The notes under the pieces were generated by a model. That model saw only the letters and a list, made by a program, of their open reading frames with translations, was not told where the DNA came from and searched no databases. The position numbers and the translations under genes are program-made. 60,576 nucleotides of DNA from Vulcanimicrobiota bacterium (lineage in GTDB: Bacteria > Vulcanimicrobiota > Xenobia > Xenobiales > Xenobiaceae), in assembly GCA_944322965.1 (NCBI GenBank), contig CALUQR010000010.1:1-60576 (forward strand). The letters run 5' to 3'. The first letter of the stretch is position 1. Each line of letters opens with the position of its first letter. Below, in pieces: positions 8,464-17,383 of this stretch.

Positions 8464-9669
8464 CTATTCGTCGGAGGTAATCATGAAGAGGGGGGTCATC
8501 TCCATGCGGGCGTAGTTGGGACGCAGGCGCTCCATATTGTAGTAGCGGCGCACGTTGACCAACTTCTTAGTAGAGGTCACCACCTCTAAGGGCAGGTTGT
8601 CGTAGCGCCCGTTGCGCAAGACGACTAAGCGCCCGTGCAGACCGTCTAAGATGAGATCTAAAGCTAAGTTGCCATAGGCCATAGGTACGATAGAGTCAAT
8701 AGCGTCGGGGCTACCGCCGCGCACGGTGTAACCTAATTTCTGGTCGATGACGTTGACTCGCCGCCCGCGGTTATACTTGGGGGAGAGTTTCTTCAGCTGG
8801 CTAGCTACGATAGAGCCGATACCGCCCAACTTAGCGTGGCCGTAAGCGTCTCTCTCTTCGCCCTCAAAGACCATCTCGCCGCCCTCAAACATCGCCCCTT
8901 CCGAAACTAAGACAACGGAGTAATGGCTGGGGTTCTTGGCCCGGTCCTCAGACATCAACTGGCAGAGGTGCTCCATATTGAACTTATACTCGGGGATGAC
9001 GCAGCGGTTAGCCGCCCCGGCCATAGTGGGCAACATGGCCGTAAAGCCCGCATAGCGACCGAAGACCTCCATTACCAAGAAACGCTCGTGGGAGCCGGCG
9101 GAGGTGCGCAGGTCGTTAGCCAGATTGATAGTGCGGGTAACGCAGGTCGAGAAGCCGATGCAGTAATCGGTGCCGGGGACGTCATTATCCATCGTCTTGG
9201 GGATAGCCACCACCTTGACCCCTTCCCGAGCCAAGCGGACCCCGTAACTCAAGGTGTCGTCGCCGCCAATGGGCACCAGATAGTCGACGCCCAGCCAATC
9301 GAGATTCTTCAAAACCTCGGGGGTGAGGTCGTTCATATCCTGGTTGTACTGCTCTTTGAGATGCTCGGGCACATTCTCTTTGCGTACCGTGCTGGGCCGA
9401 GTGCGCGAAGTGTGTAAGAAGGTGCCGCCTACGCGCGCCGCCTTATTGACCTGATACTCAGTGAGGTCGAAATAGCAGAGCGAGTTGTCCGCCTTGCTGT
9501 CGCGCACAATCTCGATGATACCGCCCCAACCGCGGCGCAGGCCGATAACTCGGTAACCCTCGCGCAGAGCGCGGATCGTCACCCCGCGGATGGCCGGGTT
9601 CAAACCCGGTACGTCGCCGCCGCCGGTGAGGATGGCAATAGTGCCCCTGTACTTATTAACGTTAGCCAT
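8464..9669 (-). CDS. pfp: Phosphofructokinase, predicted pyrophosphate-dependent
   Basis: 401 residues from ATG 9669 (GGGAGG about 12 nt upstream); an extra upstream stretch of 14 codons lacks support. The family phosphorylates fructose 6-phosphate in glycolysis. The N-terminal nucleotide/PPi loop reads TGGGDVPGLN. Two diagnostic residues point to PPi rather than ATP: Asp138 in GGDDT (Gly in ATP enzymes) and Lys158 in PKTMDND (Gly in ATP enzymes). The substrate region also includes RYAGF, as expected of the family. A PPi enzyme would work reversibly in both glycolysis and gluconeogenesis; this is inferred from family knowledge and not proven. The gene is monocistronic or the last of a run, with a strong terminator after it and a large hairpin before it. 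Confidence 0.9.
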   Translation of the reverse strand: MANVNKYRGTIAILTGGGDVPGLNPAIRGVTIRALREGYRVIGLRRGWGGIIEIVRDSKADNSLCYFDLTEYQVNKAARVGGTFLHTSRTRPSTVRKENVPEHLKEQYNQDMNDLTPEVLKNLDWLGVDYLVPIGGDDTLSYGVRLAREGVKVVAIPKTMDNDVPGTDYCIGFSTCVTRTINLANDLRTSAGSHERFLVMEVFGRYAGFTAMLPTMAGAANRCVIPEYKFNMEHLCQLMSEDRAKNPSHYSVVLVSEGAMFEGGEMVFEGEERDAYGHAKLGGIGSIVASQLKKLSPKYNRGRRVNVIDQKLGYTVRGGSPDAIDSIVPMAYGNLALDLILDGLHGRLVVLRNGRYDNLPLEVVTSTKKLVNVRRYYNMERLRPNYARMEMTPLFMITSDE

Positions 9670-9738
9670 GCAGTGTAAAAGCCTCCCACAAAGGTGGCCT
9701 AAAATTCGCACTGAGGAGGATATTTCCTAGTACCAAGC

Positions 9739-9776
9739 GGCGCTGCCCCCCTCAACTAATTGAGGGGGGCAGCGCC
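9739..9776. other. Large intergenic hairpin
   Basis: A perfect 17-nt stem (GGCGCTGCCCCCCTCAA and its complement) with a 4-nt loop lies between the cyclophilin lipoprotein gene (stop at 9830) and the phosphofructokinase gene. Neither side has a convincing T-run. It may be a weak terminator for the cyclophilin pair. Confidence 0.5.
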
Positions 9777-9829
9777 TTTAGCCCTTCTTTGAGGCTTATA
9801 AAAGCCCAAACTTAGAAGACTTAAAGCGC

Positions 9830-10564
9830 TTACTTCACTACGTAAGCCTTAACGATCATCGTAGGCTGATCTTTCGCGGGCAGACTCTTTAAGTAAGCCT
9901 CGCCATTGCGCCAGAGCATACCCTGATCTAAGCCCATATCGGGGCTGCCCACCGACTTAAAGTGATCGGCTACGTCCATGCCCTTTACTACCTTAGCGAA
10001 GGTAGTAAAGCCCTGGGAGCGCAACATGTCGGTATTGACGTAATTAATGAAAACCTGGGTAGAGTTGGTGTGGGGGCCGGCCTTGGCGAAGGCTAAGGTG
10101 CCGCGCTCTAAGTGGAAGAGGGTGGGGTCGTCATTGAAGTTGCGATCCTTCCACTCCACCATACCCGGACGCCAGTTGATACCGAACTGGGCCACGAAGG
10201 GGCTGGGCTGCTTGACCACCCGGAAGATGGGGGTCTGATCGTAGTAACCGGCCTCTACCAGCTCAATGAAACGCTTGGCGGCGTTGGGAGCGGCCTGGGG
10301 GTAAACTTCGATATCTAAATTACCTTCCGTCGTCTCCATGCGGACTAAGGTGAAGGTGGTGATTTTGGGAGCGCTGGCATCGTAAGGGATGAGCGCGCGG
10401 TAATCGGCAGACATGGGACTCTCCTCCGTAGTATTGGCGGCCGCGGCAGCGGCGGGGGTCGCCTGGGTAGCTTGAGGGTTAGCGCCCTCCTTGGCCGTAC
10501 AGCCAAATTGGAGGTAGACGCCCAAAAGCAAAGCTCCCAAGGCTAAAAGACTAGACTTTTTCAT
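9830..10564 (-). CDS. Cyclophilin-type peptidyl-prolyl isomerase, lipoprotein
   Basis: 244 residues. The N-terminus is a lipoprotein signal with lipobox LQFGC (Cys22), so the protein should be anchored in the envelope. After a Thr/Ala-rich linker, residues ~75-244 form a cyclophilin domain. Family landmarks are visible: AAPNAAKRFIEL, PIFRVV (catalytic Arg), LAFAKAGPHTNSTQVFINY and FTTFAKVVKGMDV. It would speed proline isomerisation during folding of exported proteins. Its ATG overlaps the stop of the upstream paralog in an ATGA, which suggests translational coupling. The two proteins are clearly duplicates (both have GINWRPGMVEWK, an unusual insertion relative to classic cyclophilins). Confidence 0.88.
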   Translation of the reverse strand: MKKSSLLALGALLLGVYLQFGCTAKEGANPQATQATPAAAAAANTTEESPMSADYRALIPYDASAPKITTFTLVRMETTEGNLDIEVYPQAAPNAAKRFIELVEAGYYDQTPIFRVVKQPSPFVAQFGINWRPGMVEWKDRNFNDDPTLFHLERGTLAFAKAGPHTNSTQVFINYVNTDMLRSQGFTTFAKVVKGMDVADHFKSVGSPDMGLDQGMLWRNGEAYLKSLPAKDQPTMIVKAYVVK

Positions 10565-11328
10565 TTCTTCTCCTCTTTAGGCGGCTCCTCATCCTCAATG
10601 AGCTCCGCTTTAATGATCATCGTAGGCTGCTGATTTAAGGGCAAGCTATTGAGATAAGCCTCGCCATTAGACCACAGGCGCCCCTGATCTAAGCCCATAT
10701 CGGCGCTACCGACCGACTTAAAGTTGCGGGCGATATCTAAACCCTTAGTGACGATGCCAAAGGTCGAGAAATTCTGGCCGCGCAAGAAGTCGTTGTCGCC
10801 ATAATTGATGAAGACCTGAGTGGAGTTAGTGTTGGGACCGGCCTTAGCGAAGGCCAAAGTGCCCTCCGTCAAGTGGAAGAGGCTGGGATCGTCCTGGAAC
10901 ATCTTATTCTTCCACTCCACCATACCCGGACGCCAGTTGATACCGAACTGGGCTACGAAGGGGTGGGGCACGCTCACCACCCTAAAGATGGGGGTCTGAT
11001 CGTAGAAGCCGGCTTTGACTAACTCAATAAAGCGCTGAGCGGCGTTGGGAGCGGCCTGGGGATAGATCTCCAACTCCAGGTCTCCGGCGCTAGTCTGGAA
11101 ACGCACCCGCTGCACTTCGGTCAGGGCCGGAGCTTGAGCGGCATCGAAAGGCTCCAGATGGCGGAATTTAGAGACTTCCGTCTCCGCCTTTTCTTCTTTC
11201 TTCTCTTGGCTCTCTTGAGCCACTAAGGTAGCCGGTTGGATAGAGGAGGGGATCTCAGCTCCCACGGGGGCGGCGCCCCAAGCCAAGAGCAGAGCCAAAG
11301 CCCCTAAGCCCAAAAGATGACGATGCAT
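10561..11328 (-). CDS. Cyclophilin-type peptidyl-prolyl isomerase, secreted
   Basis: 255 residues from ATG 11328. A TTG 10 codons upstream also exists, but the ATG gives a clean Sec signal peptide (MHRHLLGLGALALLLAWGAA, cleavage near VGA). A Lys/Glu-rich linker (~45-60) leads to the cyclophilin domain with PIFRVV, LAFAKAGPNTNSTQVFINY and GLDIARNFKSVG. The C-terminus is highly charged. It has no lipobox, unlike the downstream paralog with which it overlaps by 4 nt. Both would assist folding of envelope proteins. Soluble periplasmic location is inferred from the signal type. Confidence 0.86.
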   Translation of the reverse strand: MHRHLLGLGALALLLAWGAAPVGAEIPSSIQPATLVAQESQEKKEEKAETEVSKFRHLEPFDAAQAPALTEVQRVRFQTSAGDLELEIYPQAAPNAAQRFIELVKAGFYDQTPIFRVVSVPHPFVAQFGINWRPGMVEWKNKMFQDDPSLFHLTEGTLAFAKAGPNTNSTQVFINYGDNDFLRGQNFSTFGIVTKGLDIARNFKSVGSADMGLDQGRLWSNGEAYLNSLPLNQQPTMIIKAELIEDEEPPKEEKK

Positions 11329-11394
11329 AATGAGTAACTGACTCTTCCTTTCTTGCAAGATCCTGAGTTGAACTAAGTAAACTGCTAATTCCCC

Positions 11395-12039
11395 CTAATG
11401 GCTGCCGGGCACGTTCTGGGCGGGCGGCAGGTCCCAGGAACCGGGGAGGTGGGACATATCGTTAAAAGAGAGTAAGGTGGGACTCTGACCCACGTAGCGC
11501 ACGCGCATAATCCCCGTATTGCCCAACTCCGCCGACCAGGGGCGAGATGGGGTGGGAGCCCCCACGATCTCCCAGAGCATAGTGCGGATGGTACCTCCAT
11601 GGCTAAAGGCCAAGACGCGCCCCTCCTGAGGCAACTCGCTCTGCCAAGACCTGACGCGGCGCACTACGTCGCCCAAACTTTCTTCCGAGCCCGGAAAGTA
11701 GGTATCGTAGGGGTTAGCCCACCAGGCGTCGATCTGGGCCTGCTCTTGGGGACTCAGCTCCTGCCAAGTGCGCCCCTCCACGATCCCCATAGGGATCTCC
11801 CGCAAGCGCGGGTCGGGATGGATGATAGTCCCCTCCGGCAGGGAGAGGCGGGCCGTATCCATAGAGCGCGAGAGGTCGGAAGACCAGACCCCGTCAAAGT
11901 GGATCCCCTTAAATTGGGCCGCCAAAGCCCGGGCCTGGGAGCGCCCCAACTCGTTCAAGGGGACGTCGCTATGACCTTGCCAGCGCTTCTCTTTGTTCCA
12001 GTCGGTGCTGCCATGACGCAGCCACCAGATCTCTAACAT
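11395..12039 (-). CDS. Histidine phosphatase / phosphoglycerate mutase-like
   Basis: 214 residues from ATG 12039, which has GAGGG just upstream; a longer frame (to 12099) would overlap the preceding gene and is rejected. The catalytic signature LRHGSTDWN is at residues 7-15 and the second catalytic histidine is in AFSHGGTIR near residue 147. Gly-His-Ser-Asp (GHSDVPL), Glu (REIPMGIVEGRTW) and the WSSDLSRSMDTA segment fit the phosphoglycerate mutase branch that includes CobC and broad-specificity phosphatases. Substrate cannot be told from sequence. It lies 22 nt after the nuclease-like gene and may share its transcript. Confidence 0.88.
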   Translation of the reverse strand: MLEIWWLRHGSTDWNKEKRWQGHSDVPLNELGRSQARALAAQFKGIHFDGVWSSDLSRSMDTARLSLPEGTIIHPDPRLREIPMGIVEGRTWQELSPQEQAQIDAWWANPYDTYFPGSEESLGDVVRRVRSWQSELPQEGRVLAFSHGGTIRTMLWEIVGAPTPSRPWSAELGNTGIMRVRYVGQSPTLLSFNDMSHLPGSWDLPPAQNVPGSH

Positions 12040-12061
12040 AGGGCCCTCAATTTGCGAAGCT

Positions 12062-13258
12062 CTAGGCCTTACCCTGCCAAGAAGCGCGCAAAACCTCACG
12101 CAATTTGCTGGGGAAGGCCACGCTAGAGCAGATATGCATCCCCGAAGTGGAGGAACGATGGTAACTGGGCTTCTCGTGCAGGTAGACTAAGAAAGTATTC
12201 TCGGCGGGCAGGCGGTAATGGGCCGCGTACTGCTCGTAACTGGCGATACTATCGACGTAATCGCCCGACTTACACTCGATCCAGTAGAAGCGATCCCCAA
12301 AGAGGACTAAGACATCCCGCTCGCGCAACTTAGGGCCGGAGACTAACTTGGCGTTGCGAACGATCTCCAAAGTGTGCAGGTCGAGGCCGGACTCTACCAT
12401 ATACTGGCGCACGACGCGCTCCGTAATCTGGGCGATATAGCGCTCAAACCAGAAGCCGCTAAAGAAATTATAAATGGGACCCATATTGAAGGCTCGAGCC
12501 TGGAGCTTATAGTCGGGATAACCCCAACATTTGAACTCATCTAAGAAGCCGATCTCATAGAGAGCCCGCCCCAAGGTATCCATCTGCTTAGTGGAGGGGG
12601 TGGAGGCCTTCCCTAAATCGATACTGAAACTAGAGCCGCTAGCTAGATGGATCTTAATGGCCGAGAGCAGAGGGTAGAGGCGACGATAATTGGAGCCCAT
12701 GTAGTAGGCGATAGAGTCGATGCGCTGGTCGAGACTGCGCGGCTCGTAGGGGGCGTTGACCTCGGCTAAGAGGAGACCCCGCTGCTGCAAATAGGAGCAG
12801 AGCTGCGGATAGATTAAGCGCAAGTCATAGCGGATAGCGGAGAACTCATCCTCCGCCGGCAACTCCTCCTCTAAGGCCGGCCCCTCCTCTTCCCCCTCCC
12901 AAGGTTCGCCTAAAGTCGCAATCTTTTTGAGGATAGCCCGCTGTTTGCCCCAAGCCCGGCGCTCGCTGGGATTGGCAGGCCTCCTAGGCAACTGAAGCTT
13001 GGGAGTTATTATCTCCTCCGCCTCTAGGTCTGGGGCGGACGCGGCCGGGGCACTCACATCTTCTACCACTCGGGCTAAGGTAGAAGCTAAATCCTCTAGC
13101 TTACCCTCTATCCCGCTCTCCAGCGGACTGACAGCCCCCTTCTCCTCCTGGCTAGCCGCCGGGAGCTGGACCTTAGCCCCAGCCTCTAAAAGGGCAGCGA
13201 TGCGCTCCAAGGCGCTGGCGATGCGCTCTAACTGGGCCCCAATCTCTCTCATTTCCAT
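12062..13258 (-). CDS. PD-(D/E)XK nuclease-like protein (DUF1887/Card1-type)
   Basis: 398 residues, ATG 13258 with a purine-rich Shine-Dalgarno stretch. The first ~30 residues form an amphipathic helix (IGAQLERIASALERIAALLE). Residues ~35-135 are low in complexity and acidic. The C-terminal half carries SGFWFERY, then RERDVLVLF and FYWIECKSG. These put Asp315, Glu328 and Lys330 in the order of a PD-(D/E)XK nuclease and resemble the endonuclease part of DUF1887/Card1-like proteins. No Walker or CARF motif is obvious. The gene begins 15 nt after the leucine-rich-repeat gene, so the two are probably co-expressed. Nuclease activity is an inference from these residues. Confidence 0.65.
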   Translation of the reverse strand: MEMREIGAQLERIASALERIAALLEAGAKVQLPAASQEEKGAVSPLESGIEGKLEDLASTLARVVEDVSAPAASAPDLEAEEIITPKLQLPRRPANPSERRAWGKQRAILKKIATLGEPWEGEEEGPALEEELPAEDEFSAIRYDLRLIYPQLCSYLQQRGLLLAEVNAPYEPRSLDQRIDSIAYYMGSNYRRLYPLLSAIKIHLASGSSFSIDLGKASTPSTKQMDTLGRALYEIGFLDEFKCWGYPDYKLQARAFNMGPIYNFFSGFWFERYIAQITERVVRQYMVESGLDLHTLEIVRNAKLVSGPKLRERDVLVLFGDRFYWIECKSGDYVDSIASYEQYAAHYRLPAENTFLVYLHEKPSYHRSSTSGMHICSSVAFPSKLREVLRASWQGKA

Positions 13259-13273
13259 CTTCCCAACCCTCTC

Positions 13274-16200
13274 CTAGTGACGCTTGCCCTTCTTGGCGCG
13301 CAGAGTAGCGATCCGCTTGAGATAACGACTCTTCTTCTCCTGGGCCGCCTCTTGGGCGTCCTCTTCCGACTCCTCGACGGACGCCGCCGCTGGAGGCTGG
13401 GCCGCTAAACGCTGGCGCTCCGCCTCCGCCTGGGCTAAAGACCGCCACTCCGCAGCGCTAGCCTCCTGGAAGGGTAGGCGATGATTCTGGGCATAGAGGG
13501 CGGCGGCCGACTGGGCCGGAGCGTAAATATGCAACTTTTCAAAATTATCGAAGAGAGGGGCGCCCTTACTTCCGCCCAAGAGCTGGCAACTCTCGGGGAT
13601 GAAGACCCCGCGCAGAGAGCGGCAGCCGAAGAAGGCCTTAGCTCCCAACTCCTCTAGACCCTCCGGCAAGGCCACATACTCTAACTGGCGGCAGTCGGCC
13701 CAGGCCGCCTCGCCCACTCGGCGCAGACCCTCTCCCAAAGAGATGGCGCGCAGACGGGTACAGGCGCAGAAGGCTCGGGCTCCGATCTCCTCTACCCCGG
13801 GCGGGAGCTCGATCTCCCCTAAGCGCTCGCAGTTACGGAAGGCGCCCTCCCCAATAGTGCGCAAGCTAGAGGGCAACTCTACCCGGCGCAAAGAGGTACA
13901 ACTGCGGAAGGCCTCGGCCCCAATGGCGCGCAGACCCTCCCCTAAAGAGACCTCCTCCACGATCTGGTCGCCCTTCATAAACTGATCCGCTACCCCCCAC
14001 ACCGGACGCTCTCCCAAGTAACTGGGCGTCTCTACCCGGCGCTCCTCTATCCCCTGTAAACGGGCCAAGACGGCGGGCTGAGGGCCGGAGGGAACCTCTT
14101 CTTGAGAAGGGACCTCCTCCTGGGTGGAAGCCTCTTCAAGATGAAGGGGTTCCTCTAAGGGCGCGGCGCTCTCGCTAACCTCCAACTCCTCTTGAGAGTG
14201 GGCCGCCTCCCTAGCGTCCGGCTCCTCCACAGGCGCTGCGACCTCCACGGCCAGGCTCTCCTCTAAAGGTATTTCCACAGCCGAAAGCTCTTCGGCGGAC
14301 TCTGCGGGTTCTAAATCTAGAACCTCCGCCATCACCGATGGCTCCGGCTCGAGGTTAGGGGGCGCGACCGGCCCTTCTAAAGGCCTAGCCTCCTCTTGAT
14401 TAGAGAGCTCCTCCGGACTAGAAGGTTCCTCTGTGAGCGCAGGCTCTACTCCGGAGAGGGGGCCTTCTGCGGCTACGGATTCCACTTTAGAGAAGGGCTC
14501 TTCTCCAGTCGTCGGCTCTACGGGAGGGAAAGGTTCCTTTGGCGCAGGTTTGGGGGTGAGGCGCCAGCTGGGACCAGGCTCTACCTCCCAAAGTTCGTTC
14601 CAGTTGGACTGGCTCTTAGCGGTCGTAGCCAGATCTAAGAGCTGCAGAGCGGCCAGAGCTGGAGGATCGTCCACTAAGCGCGGACGCCACTCTCTCGCCG
14701 GCTCTTGCTCTTCTTGAGGCTTAGTCAGAGGGGCGAAGAGGCGCGAGGAGCGGAGCACCTGGCCCAGACTCTGACGCAGCTGGGGCTGGGCCCAGTAATT
14801 AGTCTTTACTAAGAGCTGGCACCACTCGTAAGCGGCTTGCAGCTGGTCCATCTTCTCAAAGCTTAAGCCCTTAAAGACCGTATCCTTAGAGCGATCGCGC
14901 CCCCCAGTCGGGGCCCAACGCATACCGCTGCGGCGCAAGGGGGCGGGCTGGCCGCGGCGCCACGAGGTCCTAGTCTCTACCCCTAAGCCGCTCCAGACGT
15001 AATTAGAGCCCTTGCTGACCGGGGTGGGAGGACCGCTCTTAGCGGGAGCGCTCTGACGTTTCCAGGACTCCCAGCGCAAGTTGAAATATTGGGCGTACTC
15101 CTGGGCCAAGGAGCCCTCTTCGCCCACGATAGTCAACTGGGGATGAGACTCAGATACGTCGGAGCCGCCAAATTGCAACCTAGAGGTAAAGAGAGGGCTA
15201 AAGTGGCCGCTGATAGGACCGAAATTCTTGACCGAAGGGGGAATGACTACCCGCCGCAAGGAGCTACAACCGAAGAAGACGCCTCTACCCAAGGAACGGA
15301 CCCCAGAGGGGATGACGATCTCCTCTAAAGAGGTACAGTAAGAGAAGGCGTAGTCGCCCAGAGAGCTCAAATAGGCGGGGAGCTTGACCCGCTCCAGAGC
15401 GCAACAGGCGAAGAAGGCCCACTGGTCTATAATCTGCAAAGAGTCGGGCAAGTCGAGCTGGCGCAAGGAGGTACAGCCCCAGAAGGCGGCCTTATCGATA
15501 TAGCTCAACTTAGAAGACCAATGGATATAGCGCAGGGAGGAGCACTCCCAGAAGGCGGCCTTACCGATAGCGGTTAGAGCTGAGCCGCAGTAGAGCGAAA
15601 TGACCCCGCGCCTAGCAAAGGCCCGCCTACCCACCTGATTGATACCCCGCAAAGAGATGAGCCAGGGGGCGTTATTGCGGATATCGGAACGGCGCTCAAA
15701 AGCCTTAGCTCTAATATTATAGAGCTCGCCCTTCCGAATTACCGCGGGCGAAGAGTTGGGCCTCAAATCGTGATAACAGAGGCGCTTGTTGCCCTCTAAA
15801 GATTCCTCCCCCATAACGTAAGCCTTAAACTGGGCCGCTTCCAGTTCTTCATCTATAGGGGTAGGCTCCCGAGTGGGAAGGGCGCTCTCCTCTAACTCCT
15901 CGCTGATCGGCTCCGTCCCCGACTCCAGCTCCTCTTGGGTAGCCCGCGGATCGCAGAATTGGAGGCGATAGCGCTGGGCGTAACGGGCGGCGGAGCTCTT
16001 GAGGCGACCGTAGAGCACCAAGTTGGGGTTCTGAGAATCGAAGATGGGACCCATCTGGCCGTTGCGCCCCCAAAAGACTAGACTGGAGGGACAGTAGACC
16101 CTACTCAAATGGCTGCAACTCTGGAAGGCCCGCTCCCCTAAGCTGCGCAGCTGGCTCGGCAGATTGACCTCCTCCAAAGAGCGACAACCGTAAAAGGCCT

Positions 16201-17383
16201 GCTCGCCAATAGCCTTGATCTTGGGACCCAAGATCAATTCCTGCAGAGAGGTACAGTAGCGGGCCAAACGCTCCGGCAAGTCGGTCTCCACCTGGCTGAG
16301 ATCTAAACGGCGCAGGTTAGAACAGTTCTCCAATAAACCCTCGCCTAGCGCCGTGACGGTAGCCGGTAAGGTCAGATAACTGAGACTAGAACAGCCTCGC
16401 AGAGCTTCGACTCCCAGACGCTGCAAGGAACGCAAGGGCAATAAGAGGCGGCGCAGAGACTGACAACCCGCAAAAGATTCCCGCTCGACAGCCTCTAAAC
16501 GGGTCTGGGCCAGATCGGCCATCTGCAGGGAACGGCAACCCTCAAAGGCCTGAGCCCCCATGCGGCGCAGACTGGCCGGTAAGAAGATCTCTTTTAAACG
16601 GGCGCACCCCTGGAAGGCCCGCTCCCCCATCTCCTCTAACGAGGCCCCGATCCCCACCCGCTCCAGCTGGGCGCAATCCTTAAAAGCCTCCTCCCCGATA
16701 CGCACTAGATGGGGGGGCAGAGAGGCCTCCTTCAAAATCGCGCAGGCGGCGAAAGCTCTGGGCCCTAACTCTACTAACTGCCTAGGGAAATGGAGCGCCG
16801 AGAGCTCCTGGCAGCCCGTAAAGGCCTCCTCGCCAATACTCTGCAGAGAGTCGGGCAGCTCCAACTGGTTCAAAAGCTCGCAATTAGCGAAGGCGCGCGC
16901 CGGGATCTGGCGCAAATGCTCCGGCCACGCAAAACGGCGGAACTTGCGACAACCCTCAAAGAGCTGGGCGCCTAACTGCTCCACCGAACTGGGGAGCCTA
17001 ACCTCGCGCAGGGAGGTACAGCCCTTAAAGACCCCGCGCCCCAAAGTAGCTAGCGTATTGGGGAGGTGGACGCGCTCTAGGTTCTTACAATCGGCGAAAG
17101 CCTCGTCCTCGATGGTAGTCACCCCCTCCGGCACGAAGAGTTCCAATAACTCCTCATGTTCGGCCAAAGAACGAGGACCTAAACTACAGATCTTCGAGCC
17201 GAAGAATCCCGCCGGTAAGAAGAGGATCCCGCTGCCCGTACCCACGTAACGTACTAACTTGATCCCCTCCTCCGACTTGCGGAAATCGAAGTTACTGACA
17301 AAATGGGCCAGAGCTTGACGCTCTGAAGGGGTAGGTATAAGAGAGTTTAAAGCGGCCACAGTGCTCACCCTTTCTAAAGGCAT
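13274..17383 (-). CDS. Giant BspA-type leucine-rich-repeat protein
   Basis: 1369 residues, ATG 17383. It contains three arrays of the ~23-residue LRR_5 (BspA / Treponema-type) repeat, with units such as IGEEAFTGCQELSALHFPR. They sit at residues ~60-450, ~590-760 and ~1190-1320. Between the second and third arrays lie a spacer and a Pro/Glu-rich degenerate repeat (~960-1150, units like VEP..EEP..). The C-terminus is Lys/Arg-rich. There is no signal peptide, no membrane segment and no sorting motif, so the protein looks cytoplasmic, unlike most surface-exposed BspA proteins. LRR arrays bind proteins. The close downstream neighbour is a nuclease-like protein, which raises the idea of a recogniser-effector pair, but nothing in the sequence proves that. 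Confidence 0.85.
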   Translation of the reverse strand: MPLERVSTVAALNSLIPTPSERQALAHFVSNFDFRKSEEGIKLVRYVGTGSGILFLPAGFFGSKICSLGPRSLAEHEELLELFVPEGVTTIEDEAFADCKNLERVHLPNTLATLGRGVFKGCTSLREVRLPSSVEQLGAQLFEGCRKFRRFAWPEHLRQIPARAFANCELLNQLELPDSLQSIGEEAFTGCQELSALHFPRQLVELGPRAFAACAILKEASLPPHLVRIGEEAFKDCAQLERVGIGASLEEMGERAFQGCARLKEIFLPASLRRMGAQAFEGCRSLQMADLAQTRLEAVERESFAGCQSLRRLLLPLRSLQRLGVEALRGCSSLSYLTLPATVTALGEGLLENCSNLRRLDLSQVETDLPERLARYCTSLQELILGPKIKAIGEQAFYGCRSLEEVNLPSQLRSLGERAFQSCSHLSRVYCPSSLVFWGRNGQMGPIFDSQNPNLVLYGRLKSSAARYAQRYRLQFCDPRATQEELESGTEPISEELEESALPTREPTPIDEELEAAQFKAYVMGEESLEGNKRLCYHDLRPNSSPAVIRKGELYNIRAKAFERRSDIRNNAPWLISLRGINQVGRRAFARRGVISLYCGSALTAIGKAAFWECSSLRYIHWSSKLSYIDKAAFWGCTSLRQLDLPDSLQIIDQWAFFACCALERVKLPAYLSSLGDYAFSYCTSLEEIVIPSGVRSLGRGVFFGCSSLRRVVIPPSVKNFGPISGHFSPLFTSRLQFGGSDVSESHPQLTIVGEEGSLAQEYAQYFNLRWESWKRQSAPAKSGPPTPVSKGSNYVWSGLGVETRTSWRRGQPAPLRRSGMRWAPTGGRDRSKDTVFKGLSFEKMDQLQAAYEWCQLLVKTNYWAQPQLRQSLGQVLRSSRLFAPLTKPQEEQEPAREWRPRLVDDPPALAALQLLDLATTAKSQSNWNELWEVEPGPSWRLTPKPAPKEPFPPVEPTTGEEPFSKVESVAAEGPLSGVEPALTEEPSSPEELSNQEEARPLEGPVAPPNLEPEPSVMAEVLDLEPAESAEELSAVEIPLEESLAVEVAAPVEEPDAREAAHSQEELEVSESAAPLEEPLHLEEASTQEEVPSQEEVPSGPQPAVLARLQGIEERRVETPSYLGERPVWGVADQFMKGDQIVEEVSLGEGLRAIGAEAFRSCTSLRRVELPSSLRTIGEGAFRNCERLGEIELPPGVEEIGARAFCACTRLRAISLGEGLRRVGEAAWADCRQLEYVALPEGLEELGAKAFFGCRSLRGVFIPESCQLLGGSKGAPLFDNFEKLHIYAPAQSAAALYAQNHRLPFQEASAAEWRSLAQAEAERQRLAAQPPAAASVEESEEDAQEAAQEKKSRYLKRIATLRAKKGKRH

